Below are positions 1 through 12,500 of a stretch of DNA of 64,000 bases, in pieces (positions within the stretch are counted from its first letter, which is position 1; each line of letters opens with the position of its first letter). The notes below the pieces were generated by a model. It was given only the letters and a program-made list of their open reading frames with translations, was not told where the DNA came from and ran no database searches. Location: positions 1-64,000 of the forward strand of contig NW_027017980.1 of assembly GCF_032854445.1 (NCBI RefSeq). The letters run 5' to 3'. Source of the stretch: Liolophura sinensis. Lineage: Eukaryota > Mollusca > Polyplacophora > Chitonida > Chitonidae. The translations under genes and the position numbers were made by a program.

Positions 1-1964
1 CTCTAGCCTTGTCACATGACACTAAATAACAACATAGTCTGTAAGGACATAGGTTTTTTTTTATGGGTGATATTAAAACTTGTATTTATACTCTGTAAAG
101 GTCTACGACATACAGTCTAACAGTCACGTGAAGGCCGTCTGGTACAACTTTGCAGTGTACCCTGATACAAGGATTTATAAATCTGTACTCATTTGAACTC
201 AACATATATCATTGAAACTGCTCATATGCAGCAAACTTTAACCATGAGCAACTCTGACCTGCACTTAAACATACGACAAGGAATCTTTGAAGTGCATTTA
301 AAGGTCCTACAGTACCCCCTACTTAACATTTTCATCTTTCTGCCAGCCTACAAGATCCAGAATATACTATGTGCATCAAAGGCACAAGCATGCATTGTAC
401 AGAAAAACACATTTTAATATCTCCATTAAAAATCCTTGGCCACTGACACAAATTATTATATTTTATATGCAACACTGAAAATCCAAGTCTTAAGGTCGCA
501 AACAGGACCATTACTATATGTATCAAGAAAATAAAGTCTACAGTAATGTGCTGATACATGTACAGTATATACCGTACAAGCACACCTGTATACAGTATGC
601 AAATATGATGTGTGCGACATTTTGCCTTAATAACTATAGCTTGCTTTCTCCGTGGTCAATTCAACTATTAACATATAAGCATGGCTTGATAAGTAAAAGC
701 TTGCATGACTTTTATATTTATTCGACTCATTTCCACGTATACTGAGTATATCAGGGGTAATTTCATACACCCGATGTACAGAACCTGATGTGGCACTGTA
801 AGTATTACGCATAAAGCCTGGACAAATAACAAATGTAAAAACGTAATCTTCATCTCTTTTGAACAACCACTTTGATCCTAGCTTAAACAGGGTGATAAGG
901 ACTAAGACAGCACAAGTGGAAGAGTTCGGGAGGAATCTTTTACATAATTAAACAGTTTCACTACTAATTTGAATCAGTTTTGCATTAGAATAGAACAAAC
1001 CATTGATATAACACGGTGCAACACTCACTGGGCCTGCCACAGGTTGAATGAACCTATAAAGATACATTACCATATCATATCTACACATAGAATAACTGCA
1101 CTCTGCACAAAAGCAGCTTTTGGGTAAATAGTCTTGTACAAATGGTCCAGTAATAGGCTTTACCTGTGCCTTCATGGTGAATGAGGTATAAACTATAACA
1201 AGGTGGGACTGTGGGAAGTGGTCTGGTTTAGATGATGCATGCTGAGCAACATGGGGTGACACCTTCATTGTGTGCGTCAGGCATATATAGACAAGCGGAC
1301 AAACGACTGGGAGAGGAAGTCTTTTGACATTACTATACTTACACAATGTTCGATCAATTATCACCATTCAGCCACAGGTAGACACACCTGAGTGACAACT
1401 AATTGGCTTTATTTACAGGTATTTCTGGTTTACTACCTGGCTTGTTTTCCCTATTCAAACGGCACCGATCCATAATGACAGGTAAATATCCCACTGGTAA
1501 TAAAGGTATAAGCTGCTTGTATGATGGAGGGTGTCGTGATGAACATGGTTCCCTCAGACACACCTGTGAAGCTAGAGACACTGATAAATAGCCTGAACAC
1601 CAGGTGTGGCACTCAGGTATTCTCAATCAACACAACTTTATGTATGCACATTTACATGTGAATATGCTGAAGGGAAATGAGGTAACATAACACACCTGTT
1701 CAGTACTAAAGGTCACCTGGGAGTCAAATAACTGGGCTGGCCATTTCTCATAGCACCAGGTAACACAGAACTGATAAGAGCACATCTTAAAGCCATTTCC
1801 TGTTTGACATGCATTCAAAAACGACAAAAAGAATTCTCCCTTCATAATTGTCCTTTATAGTCACACACAAACAGAATGTATGCACATTAGAGTTTCTGAA
1901 CTCAAATGCAAGTGTTGCTTACTTATTGCAGTTTTCAAAGTATAAACTACATATAGATTAATTT

Positions 1965-2052
1965 GTTTATTTGATTGGTGTTTTACGTTGTACTCGACGG
2001 CAGCCCCCATTATTGTGGGAGGAATTTTCGCAGAGCCCCGGGGGAAACCCAT
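1965..2052 (-). mobile_element. SINE, main family, relic
   Basis: Retains TTGATTGGTGTTTTACGTTG and CGCAGAGCCCCGGGGGAAAC; the centre has a deletion. Confidence 0.6.
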
Positions 2053-3868
2053 GATCACCTAACTAATCTACATGTATAAAATACTCAAGGCTGTAGTTTC
2101 TTTAAGTAGATTACATATTCTTAAAAAATGCAAAAATGAAAGTGTTTGTACCACTTTCAAAGCTATTATGTATAATCCTTCAAATGAGAAGAAATTTTAT
2201 TCTTCCGTGACAGTTGTTAATGCACCTACGAGTATATGAACAAAACCTTTTCCATATATCAGTGTGACAGGTTGGAACTGTGTACCCTCCTCCCCCCCCC
2301 CCCCCCCATAAATACTAATGCAACAGAACACAGGGACAATACATGCCTGTTATTCAGAAGAGCTCAGCAAGAGTCAAGTAAATGTTGATGACAGTTGTGT
2401 AAAAGTAGCCATACGAACATCATCGGCTACCCCATTCCTAAACCTTTTCGAATATGAAGGAGCAACATCCAGCATGATTTAAGCAACTCCAGCATGATTT
2501 AAGCAACCTCCAGATGATTTAAGCAATTTTCATTTTCATTTTGGAGACAATAGTACAGTGGTTGAATGAGGTCAGTTTCATGGCTTCACAAAAAAGTATA
2601 TTTTTATCAGTGAGCACGGAATAATTCCTTGAGAATATGCACAAATAAACACCTTTGTAAACATGTGTTTACACTGATGAATTAGACTTATCATATTATT
2701 TAGAGAATATACAGTTATACAGAAGCCTACACTTATTTGCCTGTTTCTGGCACAAGCAGTTTACCCAAGCCAGCAAGAATGTTGTAATCACCTATACAGG
2801 CTCATAATTCAATGTCCCCACACATAGGTAAACACACCTGATAGGTGGCTTAGGTAACCCACTCACATAACTAACACACAGATAGCATTTCTGGGCGGAG
2901 GGTAGAGTATGAATACAGCCCGTCAGGCCTCAAGGGAAACTGTATTCAAAAGATAGTTACGCACTGTTACAAGTAAACATAGGTAGAGTTTCAAAGAACA
3001 GGGGAAAATAAGGCAACAAAAAAAGAGGCGTGATTGTTAAAAAATTTTTCAATGCAAACTTGTACCTGAAATACCCTCACTTGAAATCTTTTAAAAATTG
3101 GTCTATAACAGCATAAAAATAATTTAAATATTTGAATTGTAAGGTGGGGTTTAAGGGCCAAACCAAAAAGTGTCGGGTGCCAATGATCAGAGAAGTCTTC
3201 TCAAGCATTTAAATGTATTTGTATTTATGTCTGAATAACTGTTTATGTGTGTAAGTGCATATTACATAATGCATATCACAAAAGCTCCCCCTCCCTCTCC
3301 AAAACAAAAACAAAAGATTAAAGCTTGATTAATTTCAATCTTATCAGAAAACTTTATTGGCATCAAAAGTATAATTTTAAGGTATTTAATATACATGGTG
3401 CTGACAGTGCCTTTTTACAGACTAAAACTGAGGTGTAATGCATTTAATTCTGTTTGAAGACAGTTTTAGAAAACATGTGGAGGTAAATTATGTTGGTTTG
3501 TTAGGTGCATGACAACTCCTTGTTAGTTGTCCTTCCTTTTATCAAGCCACACCAGTCATACGCTATGTGCCTTACTCCATCACAGTTATTTTTGTGAGGG
3601 TCAAGACATTGAGGGGGAGGGGGGAGAGGGAGAAGGGATTTTTAAAATCCTGAAGACTACATTAACTATTGACAGATACATTATTGATTTCAGATGTGTG
3701 CGTAAATATATTTTATTTACAAAGGCGACAGATGTTTTGCTCCCTTCTCAAGAATATGTCCTTCTCTTTGTACATGATTGTACCCTTGATAGTTTATATA
3801 GTTGATTATCATTCAGGATGGTATTATAGAGTAATATAAGTTTTACTTCTTTCATGATATCACTGATT

Positions 3869-3960
3869 ATTTATTTATTTATTTGACTTTTACACCATAT
3901 CAAGAATTTTTCACTTATAAATAAAATTGTGGAGGGAGGAAACCAAGCAGAACACGGAAA
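3869..3960 (-). mobile_element. SINE, main family, strongly decayed relic
   Basis: TTTA-rich start, TTTTACACCATATCAAGAAT, then a decayed body ending near AGCAGAACACGG. Confidence 0.45.
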
Positions 3961-4554
3961 ACACTGCAACCGAATTCACCTAACTGAAAACAACAGAAGA
4001 AATGATAATTAAAAATACACCAAGATTATACAGATTAGAAACATCTGGAATATGACAAAAAAGTTCTGTTTTTTCCCCCTTTTTTCTTTTATAAACATTA
4101 ACTCATACAAATCACATTAAACTGTGGAAAGCCGAGGAGTGTACCATATTATTTACATAAACTGACAAAATTGTACCCTATTACAAAGACCACAGCACAG
4201 GTGCCCTTCATTAATGTGTTGTACAAAAGGTAACTGAACAGAACTAGCAGTTATATTACAGTTCTTATCTTTAGACCAGTGTTTTGCCAACAGGAAGAAT
4301 TAAGGCCACTGTTAATTGTCAAGCGTTCTAAAGTCTAATATGTCATAGCAGTCAACGTGTTACAACCCTGAGTTTCTACTGTAACATCAGGATTGAGTCA
4401 TGTTACCCTGACTTAAATGATGCAATATTAAAACATATTTATATAAAAAAAAAGTTGAATAACAGAACAGTACCAGTACAAAGAATGTGTATACTCCACG
4501 TGTCTCATGTCTGCTGGACTGTATATACAATGTGCATATGAGTGTTCAACCTAC

Positions 4555-4662
4555 CTTAGCTCCTGTAGGCCCCAGAGGCCACGATCTTCTATTAAGCACA
4601 TTCAGACTGGCTCGTACTCTGTTTCTACGGCGTACAGAGCTCGGGAAGCCTGACACGCTCAT
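4555..4662 (-). CDS. Possible alternative first coding exon (MSVSGFPSSVRRRN...)
   Basis: Read on the minus strand, an ATG in good context (GCAAAATGAG) opens 36 codons, MSVSGFPSSVRRRNRVRASL then NVLNRRSWPLGPTGAK, ending in phase 0 at a donor GCTAAG|GTAGGT. A stop (TAA) lies in frame about 34 codons upstream and no clear acceptor precedes the ATG, so it looks like an initiating exon. The preceding stretch (about 5.15-6.0 kb) is GC-richer than its surroundings and could hold a promoter. Since it lies 3' of the exon at 9352, the likeliest reading is an internal promoter giving a short isoform that goes straight to the DH-PH exons. It could also start a different minus-strand gene. Confidence 0.4.
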
Positions 4663-5149
4663 TTTGCCCGCGTAATAACAAGGTAATAAAGATGTCTGCT
4701 GACACACCTGAGTGACGAGCCGTTTGGTCGTTTAACTTCCTGTTAATTAGTACACATCAGGTTCCCATGTTAACACACCTACATGTGTACGCAGCAGGCT
4801 TTTTGTACTTGAACTATAATTTTGAGTCCCCTCTCGTTCTTCCTTTCTTTTTCTTCTGGCAAATGCATGCTTTGTCTTTTTGGACAGCAAAAGACAAAAC
4901 AGTCTAAGCTAGGCCAAAATCTCCATGTGAAATTCCTAAATATATAGCACTGAAAGTTGAATTTCTATCTGTGTGAGATGCATGTGCATACAACATACAC
5001 AGAGACAGTCCAAGTTAGCAAAGCTGGTACACAGGGCTATCTTAGGTTACATGGGACATTGTGAGCAACTCCAGAAATCACCACTACATCAGGCACAACC
5101 ATAACCCAACAATAACAACATATCAAATAGATCATAAAACGCCCACATC

Positions 5150-6010
5150 TAACTTCAGACAGCCTTCAACACAAAGGTTTGAGGAGAGAGGGCTACAAAA
5201 CAAAGCCGTGTTTTTGGAGCTTGTGTCAGTTTGGATCAATATCCGTATAAAACCAGGCTGTTCTATAACTGGTCAGGCCAGTCCTCAAAGTCACCGTCAC
5301 CAGTCACTGCTTAAAGGCTAAAAACTCCTTTGTTAAACTTTTGGTAATTGCCTTGTGTACAAATCCAGATCTTGAAGTTTCCCCCTCCATTACAAACTGA
5401 TCATAGCGGTGGATCAGTAGCTCCCTAGCATCAGTCTGTGATGGCGTTGTCGTTGGAACAGCTGTAAATGTTCCACAGCCAACGACGACTTTTCCCAGGA
5501 GCCCTGGGGGCAGCACACTGAGTTAGGATTTTCGTTTATCCGACTGTGACAGTATTTAAGGCGGGTTAGTCGAGTATAGCCACAGCTTTAAGTTCGATTT
5601 AGCCAGGGAACAGAAACAAGGGCTAAACGTTCCTCAGTTGGCCCAGACCCTCAGATCAGGTGTAAGTAAACTCCTGCCCCTCGATACATTCTATCCCCAA
5701 GTAAACCTTCTGAGGAAAGCCACCGTCAGCTCTGTAGCCCCACACTGGCCCCCTTAACTATGAGCACAATGTTTTTTGCTACTGGCTCCTGCCTGTGTCA
5801 CTTGCTATGGCTCACTGGTTCTATTCAGGTCCCTGCAGTTTACTGTGGCCAGACACCGTTTGGGACATCGGCCAATGCACACAAAACCCGGGTTCGTCTT
5901 GCTTCTGTCCAGGTGTGCTGACAAACAAAAACTTGAGGCCAAGCTACCTTACTAAGGATCAGCCACAGTTACTAATCCTGCAAATACCCCCCAATTCAGG
6001 AGGCGTTGTA
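5150..6010. promoter_or_regulatory. GC-richer block, possible promoter region for the 4.6 kb ATG exon
   Basis: Base composition shifts upward compared with both sides. The block lies directly upstream, on the minus strand, of the ATG exon at 4555-4662. No TATA box or defined initiator could be assigned. It could equally be an unrecognised degraded element. Confidence 0.2.
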
Positions 6011-7129
6011 CAATAGCTTTGATGGGGTGCAGTTATATTAAGCTGGATTAATCCTGTCATAGACAGCCTGCCAGGAGCTAAACGATCTCAACAGGGTAGA
6101 ACCGTTATATGTTACAACTTCATAATACCTGTACCCCAAGTACTCATTGGACAGTTTAACATGTACTAGAAGACAATCTTCCCGTTATTGTAATTTATTA
6201 CGCATACCAGCATACCTTGTAAGTATTGAGCAAACAGTTTATTTGCTCTCTTGAGCTGTTCACTTCTTCAAACCTGTCCACTGCCAAGTTTTTTTCAACA
6301 TGATTAAAAGAGGAAAAAAACTATGGCCTGTAAGCTGCGATAAGGTTGCAAACTGAGCCGTCTAATAAAATAATATTTATACATAATATGTAATTCTAAC
6401 TTAAAAAGAATAAGAAAAACATAAATGTAATCTCCTGCTAATGAAAGGAAAGGAAGTGGGTTACATTACAGGAATGATCAAAACAGGTTATGATCAATCA
6501 CTTCCTTGTTGAGCTTGCGGGATTAGGACTCTCAAACTGTGAGCGTCTGACGGTCTGAGGGGAGGGGGGAGGGGGGTTCTTTGTTGTGTCATCTCAGCAG
6601 GCCGAGGTACCTGAACAAACCAGTACTCTCCTCACAGTACCTTTCCAGTAAATCAGAGCTGTCACCAGGCTACAGACTTAAGCCTTCAAAACAAACTGTG
6701 AACTCTTGCCCAAACTTCTAAAACATTCTAAGGTCAAACCAAGGTAGAAAAGTACCTGTCAGTACTTTCTGGGGCCATTATGTAACTATAAAGTTCCATA
6801 ATGTAATACAGAGCTCTGAAGGAACCGTGACAAACATTTTTGTGGGGTAAAGTCACATTGGTTATTCCTATAATGCTGTTTTCTTGTTTATATCTGCCAA
6901 TATTAAAATACCTTCTAAATCTGGATTAAGTCTGCCTTACATAAGTAGATCAATACAGACTTAAAGTGAACTTGGAAAACCTTTGACCTTTGGGTCATCA
7001 GTGAAAAGCCATTTACACTGAAATCATATCAAAGTATTTTAGTTTTTAGCCAAAGGTAGGAAAACAACTTTGAACTTACAAACTTAACTCTACTCTCTAT
7101 CAGCTCAAATACTTTACTTTTGACCTCAA

Positions 7130-7300
7130 AATTTGCCAGACAAGTGCATTTCTAGAGGTGAATAAAGATCATAAAAAATTACTTTTGGTGCAAAAGCTTA
7201 CATTTTCTCTTCAAGATATAACCCTCTCACCATAAAATCTTTCAAATCACCTTTCTAAAATGAAATTCAGGCGAAATGAGCAACTTAGTCATGGACGAAT
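7130..7300 (+). repeat. Unnamed dispersed repeat C, copy 1
   Basis: ACAAGTGCATTTCTAGAGG followed by AATAAA, a run of short similar blocks, and GAAATGAGCAACTT are shared in order with 33180-33360. Confidence 0.5.
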
Positions 7301-9351
7301 TTAAGGTTAATTACAGGGGTAAAGCCTTATACATGGCGGTAGTACCTCTGTTTTACACTTGTAAATACATGATTACATGTACCATTGACAATGAGAGCCT
7401 CAGGCAAGTTTATAGCCATAGGCAGCCCAAGCAGAACAGGATCAGTCTACCTGTACGTCTACCTGTATGTCTACCTGACTGCTCAGTAACAGAAATGGCA
7501 CACAGAAATAAATGAGAATACAAGAGCCGATCTTACAACAACTGAGGAGCTATTCATTGCCAAGTGGTTTTTAATGGTGCTCGTCTTTTAGTTGCTAAGT
7601 CACAGGAGACACAGGCTCAATACCAATCAGGGACAGAGATTTTCACAAGAGCTCAAGGAGTACCAGTCTGGCCTATCGACATGCACTTTCAGGAGCACAC
7701 AAGGCCCTAAAATGATACGTTTGATGTCCAAACATGGGCCTTCTGACAAAAAATTTATCAAACTTCTCAAAAAACTCTTAAGCGGCTCTCAAAGATGATT
7801 GACTCAATCAGAATAAAGCAAAATGTGTCACTTTAAAAATGGCAAACTTTGGTAAAGTACACTATATCAAATAAGTGGAATGAAAATAATCTTCAACAAA
7901 CTTCAAACACCACCTGAATAGTATCTGAGATGTTGCTGGCCACTCATGTTGCCGAAAACAGTGGATGCGGGAAATCTCTTTTCTGAGACTAGGACAGAAC
8001 CAACACCTGGTGTACTTAGCGATTTAACCAAGAACATTGCTGGCCACTTGGCCAGGGCCCACATCCAAGTTTACACTAAGTACATGCTCGTATGTATGAA
8101 TGTACATCTGGCCCGTTTTGCCATCCCAAACACTGAAAATAACTTTCCTTAGGTAGTGCCTGACTACACTTAACTACCCCGACCCATAGGTAAACAGCCC
8201 AATCTAAAGGCCCAAACAGATAAGACTCGATCAGCTCTCTAGTCCTGAAAGATTGACAGGTGTGTTGAGGTAATTAGCTATTTACACATAACAAATGTCT
8301 TCTGGGCAAACATCGAGAAGGTGTCAAACAGCAAAACACACAAAGTTTGTACACATGCTTAAATTGGCCACATGAAATGCCATGAACGCTTCAACAACAA
8401 ATTCTACGTGCCTGAAACAGATAAATGATAATCTGAGGCAAATTCTTGTGTTTCTTTCTTAATGTTACTGCACATACACAAAAACATAGCACTCATTCAT
8501 AGACCGAGTTGGAGTTTTTCTTGTGATGTAACACAAGTAACACATGAATAAACAAGGAGATGGAATACACAATATAGCCACTGACTGATTATACCAGCCA
8601 GCTGCTGGCCTACTTGTAGGTGATGTTAAAATTTTAAGAAAATTTCAATGTGTACTTGAGTCAAACTGTGCGGAAAAAAATAGCATGAAACTTGTGACGC
8701 AAAACACATTTAAAACCACAAGAGCTCCACTGTCATTTGAACGTGCAGGCATGGACTCCTCATTTCAAATAGAGCAGTGGTTATGACAATACATAAGTAC
8801 CTGTCTTCTGACTCTAATATTAAACAGGAAATTCAACAGATAATAAAGCAAAATAAAACACTTCACTTCAAAGATGGCTTGGAGATTATGGGTGAAAGAA
8901 ACTGCAAAGACCCCAGCGAAAATCAGCTAATAAAGCTCACCTAATAATTTATCACATGGCATAGGGGTCATGATTCAATGAATTTTAGGTACATATAGAC
9001 CTATTTTGGCGTTCATTCAAATGTAACCAGTCGAGAGGCTTTAACCCATGATCCCCTACCACCACTGACAGCCAATCAGAGCACATGTATATTTTGTCAC
9101 ATTCCCTTTAAGAGAAATATTCACATGATAATAGCCTTCATTAATTGACAAATGAAAGTCGTCTGATTTGTCCAAGGACTCCTTTGCATCCTTATTTGTA
9201 CCCTGTCCTATATGGTGTCATGTAAACTCTTGGGTTAGACTTGGCTGTTGTCTAGCATACAGAATAACAAAACATATAATCGTATCCTTGTAAATTCAGG
9301 TATTTTTGTTCCACAACTTCATGTATATATACATGTATAACATAAGCTTAC

Positions 9352-9507
9352 TTTATTGAGCGGGTTGAACAGCTGTTGAAGTTTGGTCTGAGGACGCGAG
9401 GACTTCTTTTCAAAGGACGACCAGGATCCATATGGGCTGATGGACTGTGAACCCAGCGAACTGCTGTCATCTACTGATAGGTTCATCCGTCTCGAACGCT
9501 GGCTTGA
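9352..9507 (-). CDS. PLEKHG5: Ser-rich exon preceding the expected DH domain, PLEKHG5-like
   Basis: Acceptor CCTTCTTCACAG, donor AATAAA|GTAAGC; 156 bases, 52 codons, phase 0 to 0. It reads SSQRSRRMNLSVDDSSSLGS, then QSISPYGSWSSFEKKSSRPQ and TKLQQLFNPLNK. The Ser-rich stretch with GSW followed by a short hydrophobic TKLQQLF segment could match the vertebrate region just before the DH domain; this is a weak similarity. It is the last firm exon of the gene inside the window. The following exons, with the DH-PH module, must lie in the 9.3 kb to its left (where I see none) or beyond the edge. Confidence 0.72.
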
Positions 9508-12500
9508 CTGTGAAGAAGGCCATCATACACATTAATGATACAAAACTATCAAATCCAGTCCTTACCCTTGAAAGAATTTGTTTTTCAAGAGCTTTCAATT
9601 GAATAACCTGTATTTTCCAGAAATTTCAATGACCATCAGTTCATTTAAAGCACAGTTCATTTTGATACATCAAAAGTTCCTTCCGAATTTAACTCTTCCA
9701 ATCTTATTTAATGACACAAAGTCATCACATTCATTAATAGCACATGCAGAGTTAATTAGCACCCTTTTTATGTCAAGAGCGTAAGTTCATCTGCACGTGT
9801 GTTTGTCACGTTAACTTATGATCTGGAAAGTGTGGATACAAAATTATTGACAAAAAACAACATCCAGATTTTCTTGCACATCAGGTTAGTTCAAGCCATG
9901 AGTTTTACATGTAGAAAATTGGCTGTACCAACACTGCTAGCCAGAAAACACATGTAACACTTTATGTTAACTGCAAAACTATTGGGTTACCTATTGTAAG
10001 CATATCTTAAGTTCTAAATGCTCTCCGAGGGATCACATAATCGTCTGATTTTAGATAACTGAGAAAAATATTTGACATGGTAAAAGTGTTAAAATAGTTT
10101 TCACCTGTTGTACATACATCAGATATATAAATGTTAGGGGACATTAACTTAAGCTTAAGGATGACAGTGTAACTTACTTCTCATTTATTTCTCTATTGTT
10201 TCAGATAAAAATGCACAGTTGGTTAGCACATTAGCAGCGCAGTGTAATGACCCAGGAGCCTTTCACCAATGCGGTCGTTGTGAGTTCAAGTCTGGCTCAT
10301 GCTGGCTTCCTCTCCGGCCTTGTGTTAGGAAGATCTGCCAGCAACCTGTGGATGATTGTGGGTTTCCCCCTAGCTCTGCTCTGTTTCCTCCCACCGTAAT
10401 ACTGGCCACGGTCGTTTAAGTGACATATTCTTGAGTACGGCGTAAAACATCAATCAAATTTCAGATAAAAATAATATCAATCTGATTGGAGTTGCCAATC
10501 AAGAATCCTACATGCCTTTTTTCTATGTACTGATTTTATTGTCTACATCATATTGGATATCATGTACAACCACTGTATAAATTGAGATACAAGCGCTGCC
10601 CATCGATGATTAGGGCAACAGAACTGTTTATAGTGTCATGAAAATGTCACATTCAATCTCTACAGGCAGTGTGATATAAGGGCTTATAATGACTGTCCCA
10701 ATTCTTTAACCTTTTCACCCACCCCTGAGAGAACCACAGAGGGTAGAGAAATAATTTGCAGCTTTATGCTCGCATTCTTAGTGACACAAACATACCATAT
10801 TCGTAATAAATGCATACATAAATTCCCCTGAAAAAAGTGCTTTAGTGGTTGAAAAGGCTGAAGATTTACAGTTCATCACGTTATCAAGTCTCTACATTAA
10901 CTTACATGTGACTCAAGTGACTTAGCTATTATCACAAACTGAGAGACAGCAACGCTAACAACAATTTTTTTCCACATACTTTATCATGAGGCCAAACAAT
11001 TTTATTATGTGTTTCACTGGTGCACCGAAAAAAAAATTCCAAAAATAGAATAAAAAATTTAAAAAAACTGAAACCCCATCCCTTTATTTTGTCAGAACTT
11101 TCAAGATATGTTTATTATTTTCTTATTTTTCAAAGCCTTTTGATGGTGTGAATGTTTCTTCCACAGGAAAATTTGCGACGACAGTCTTCATGTCCTAGAA
11201 ATAATAAGTTTTTATGTTCATTTTTATACCCTCTTTCTACACTGAAAAATAACATTTCCTACTCCTAAAACAACTAATTTAAATTGTGTGGCCTTTATAT
11301 GTTAACAATTTGTCTATCTGAAAGAGTGGCAAAATCAATACAGCCCTAAATAGCCCCTTGTTCTCCACACACGCACAGTAGAACTGAATCAAACAGCTGG
11401 AGACAATTTTAAAACATGGGCATTGTCAGCATGTCTAATATAGAACTGATCCAATCAAAAACAGTAGCTTTGTAAGCCTGGAGTATGTTGCTTATTTGTT
11501 TTTTCTTATTTTTTTCATTGTAAATAATGAGCATGAAATGATACATATGCAAGTTTTGGCTGGAGTTTTGATTAAGTCTAAGTGCACGCATTTCTTCACA
11601 CATGCACAAATGCTTGGCTTACTGCTAGATACAGTTAACAAGTGCACGTACCCACACCAGTGTTCATTCATTTGATTTCATTTGATTGGTGTTTTATGCC
11701 ATACTCAAGAATATTTAATTTGTACGGAGGTGGCCAGTGGTATGGTGAGAGGAAAACCGGTCAGGGCCCAAGGGCAAACCCACGACCACCTTCAGGCTGC
11801 TGTCAGACCTTCCCACTTATGGTCGAAGAGGAAGCCAGCATAAGCTGGACTTGAACTCACAGCGACCGCATTGGTGAGAGGCTCTTGGGTCATTACGCTG
11901 CGCTAGCGCACTAACCAACCATACCAGTGTTTAAGCAGGAGCACCTTAACCATTGTATTCATACAAGGTTTTAATTTTTTTGAAACTTGACAGTAGATTA
12001 AAAAATAACTAAATATACTTATAAAGAGATTGGCTTTTTTGTCTCCTACAAAATCATCATAGTAGTTGAAGCAGTATTTAGATAAACGCAAAAGAACTTG
12101 TACTAGTTGAACATGAAAGGGTGGTTAAAGGGAGACTACTCAGATACAACTTTGGCCCTTCATAGTCAAACATGGGTTCAAATTGAAATAATTCATGAGG
12201 TGAAATTAAAACATTTTTCTTATCCACATCCAGATGTTACTTATCCCAACTTTGCTCAATTTATTATTTCATTCACTTTAAAATAAATTACAAGGGAGGT
12301 ACAGCACTGGGATTGAACATGCTACAGTTGATCATACTGGGACGGATTCATCCTGCAGGCGGGACCATTCAGAAACATGCTGCAATCAAGCTTTAAACTC
12401 ATTCTACCAAAAAGACTAGTGTTGCTGGTCGGCACAGTGTGATTCACACAATTGGGATTCATGTTTTGGTCCCAATCATTGGGATTCACGCTGAACCCAT

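Larger units (their letters stand above)
1..4554. other. Noncoding stretch at left edge, intron or intergenic
   Basis: No exon found on either strand. It holds SINE relics at 1965-2052 and 3869-3960, a poly-C run at about 2290-2307, and a fragment of a dispersed repeat at 2550-2665 shared with 50.5-50.66 kb. The DH-PH exons expected next in the minus-strand gene are not recognisable here. Confidence 0.6.
4663..9351. other. Intronic stretch with a GC-richer block
   Basis: A block at 5150-6010 is visibly GC-richer than its flanks, with no supported exon. The minus frame at 5304-5516 (MLPPGLLGKVVVGCG...) lacks a convincing donor. At 7130-7300 lies a dispersed repeat shared with 33190-33360. The rest is ordinary AT-rich sequence. 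Confidence 0.5.

Noticed and set aside
5304-5516. Minus frame MLPPGLLGKVVVGCG..., first thought to precede a DH domain
   Set aside because: No suitable donor closes it and the similarity to the vertebrate pre-DH region did not hold on inspection.
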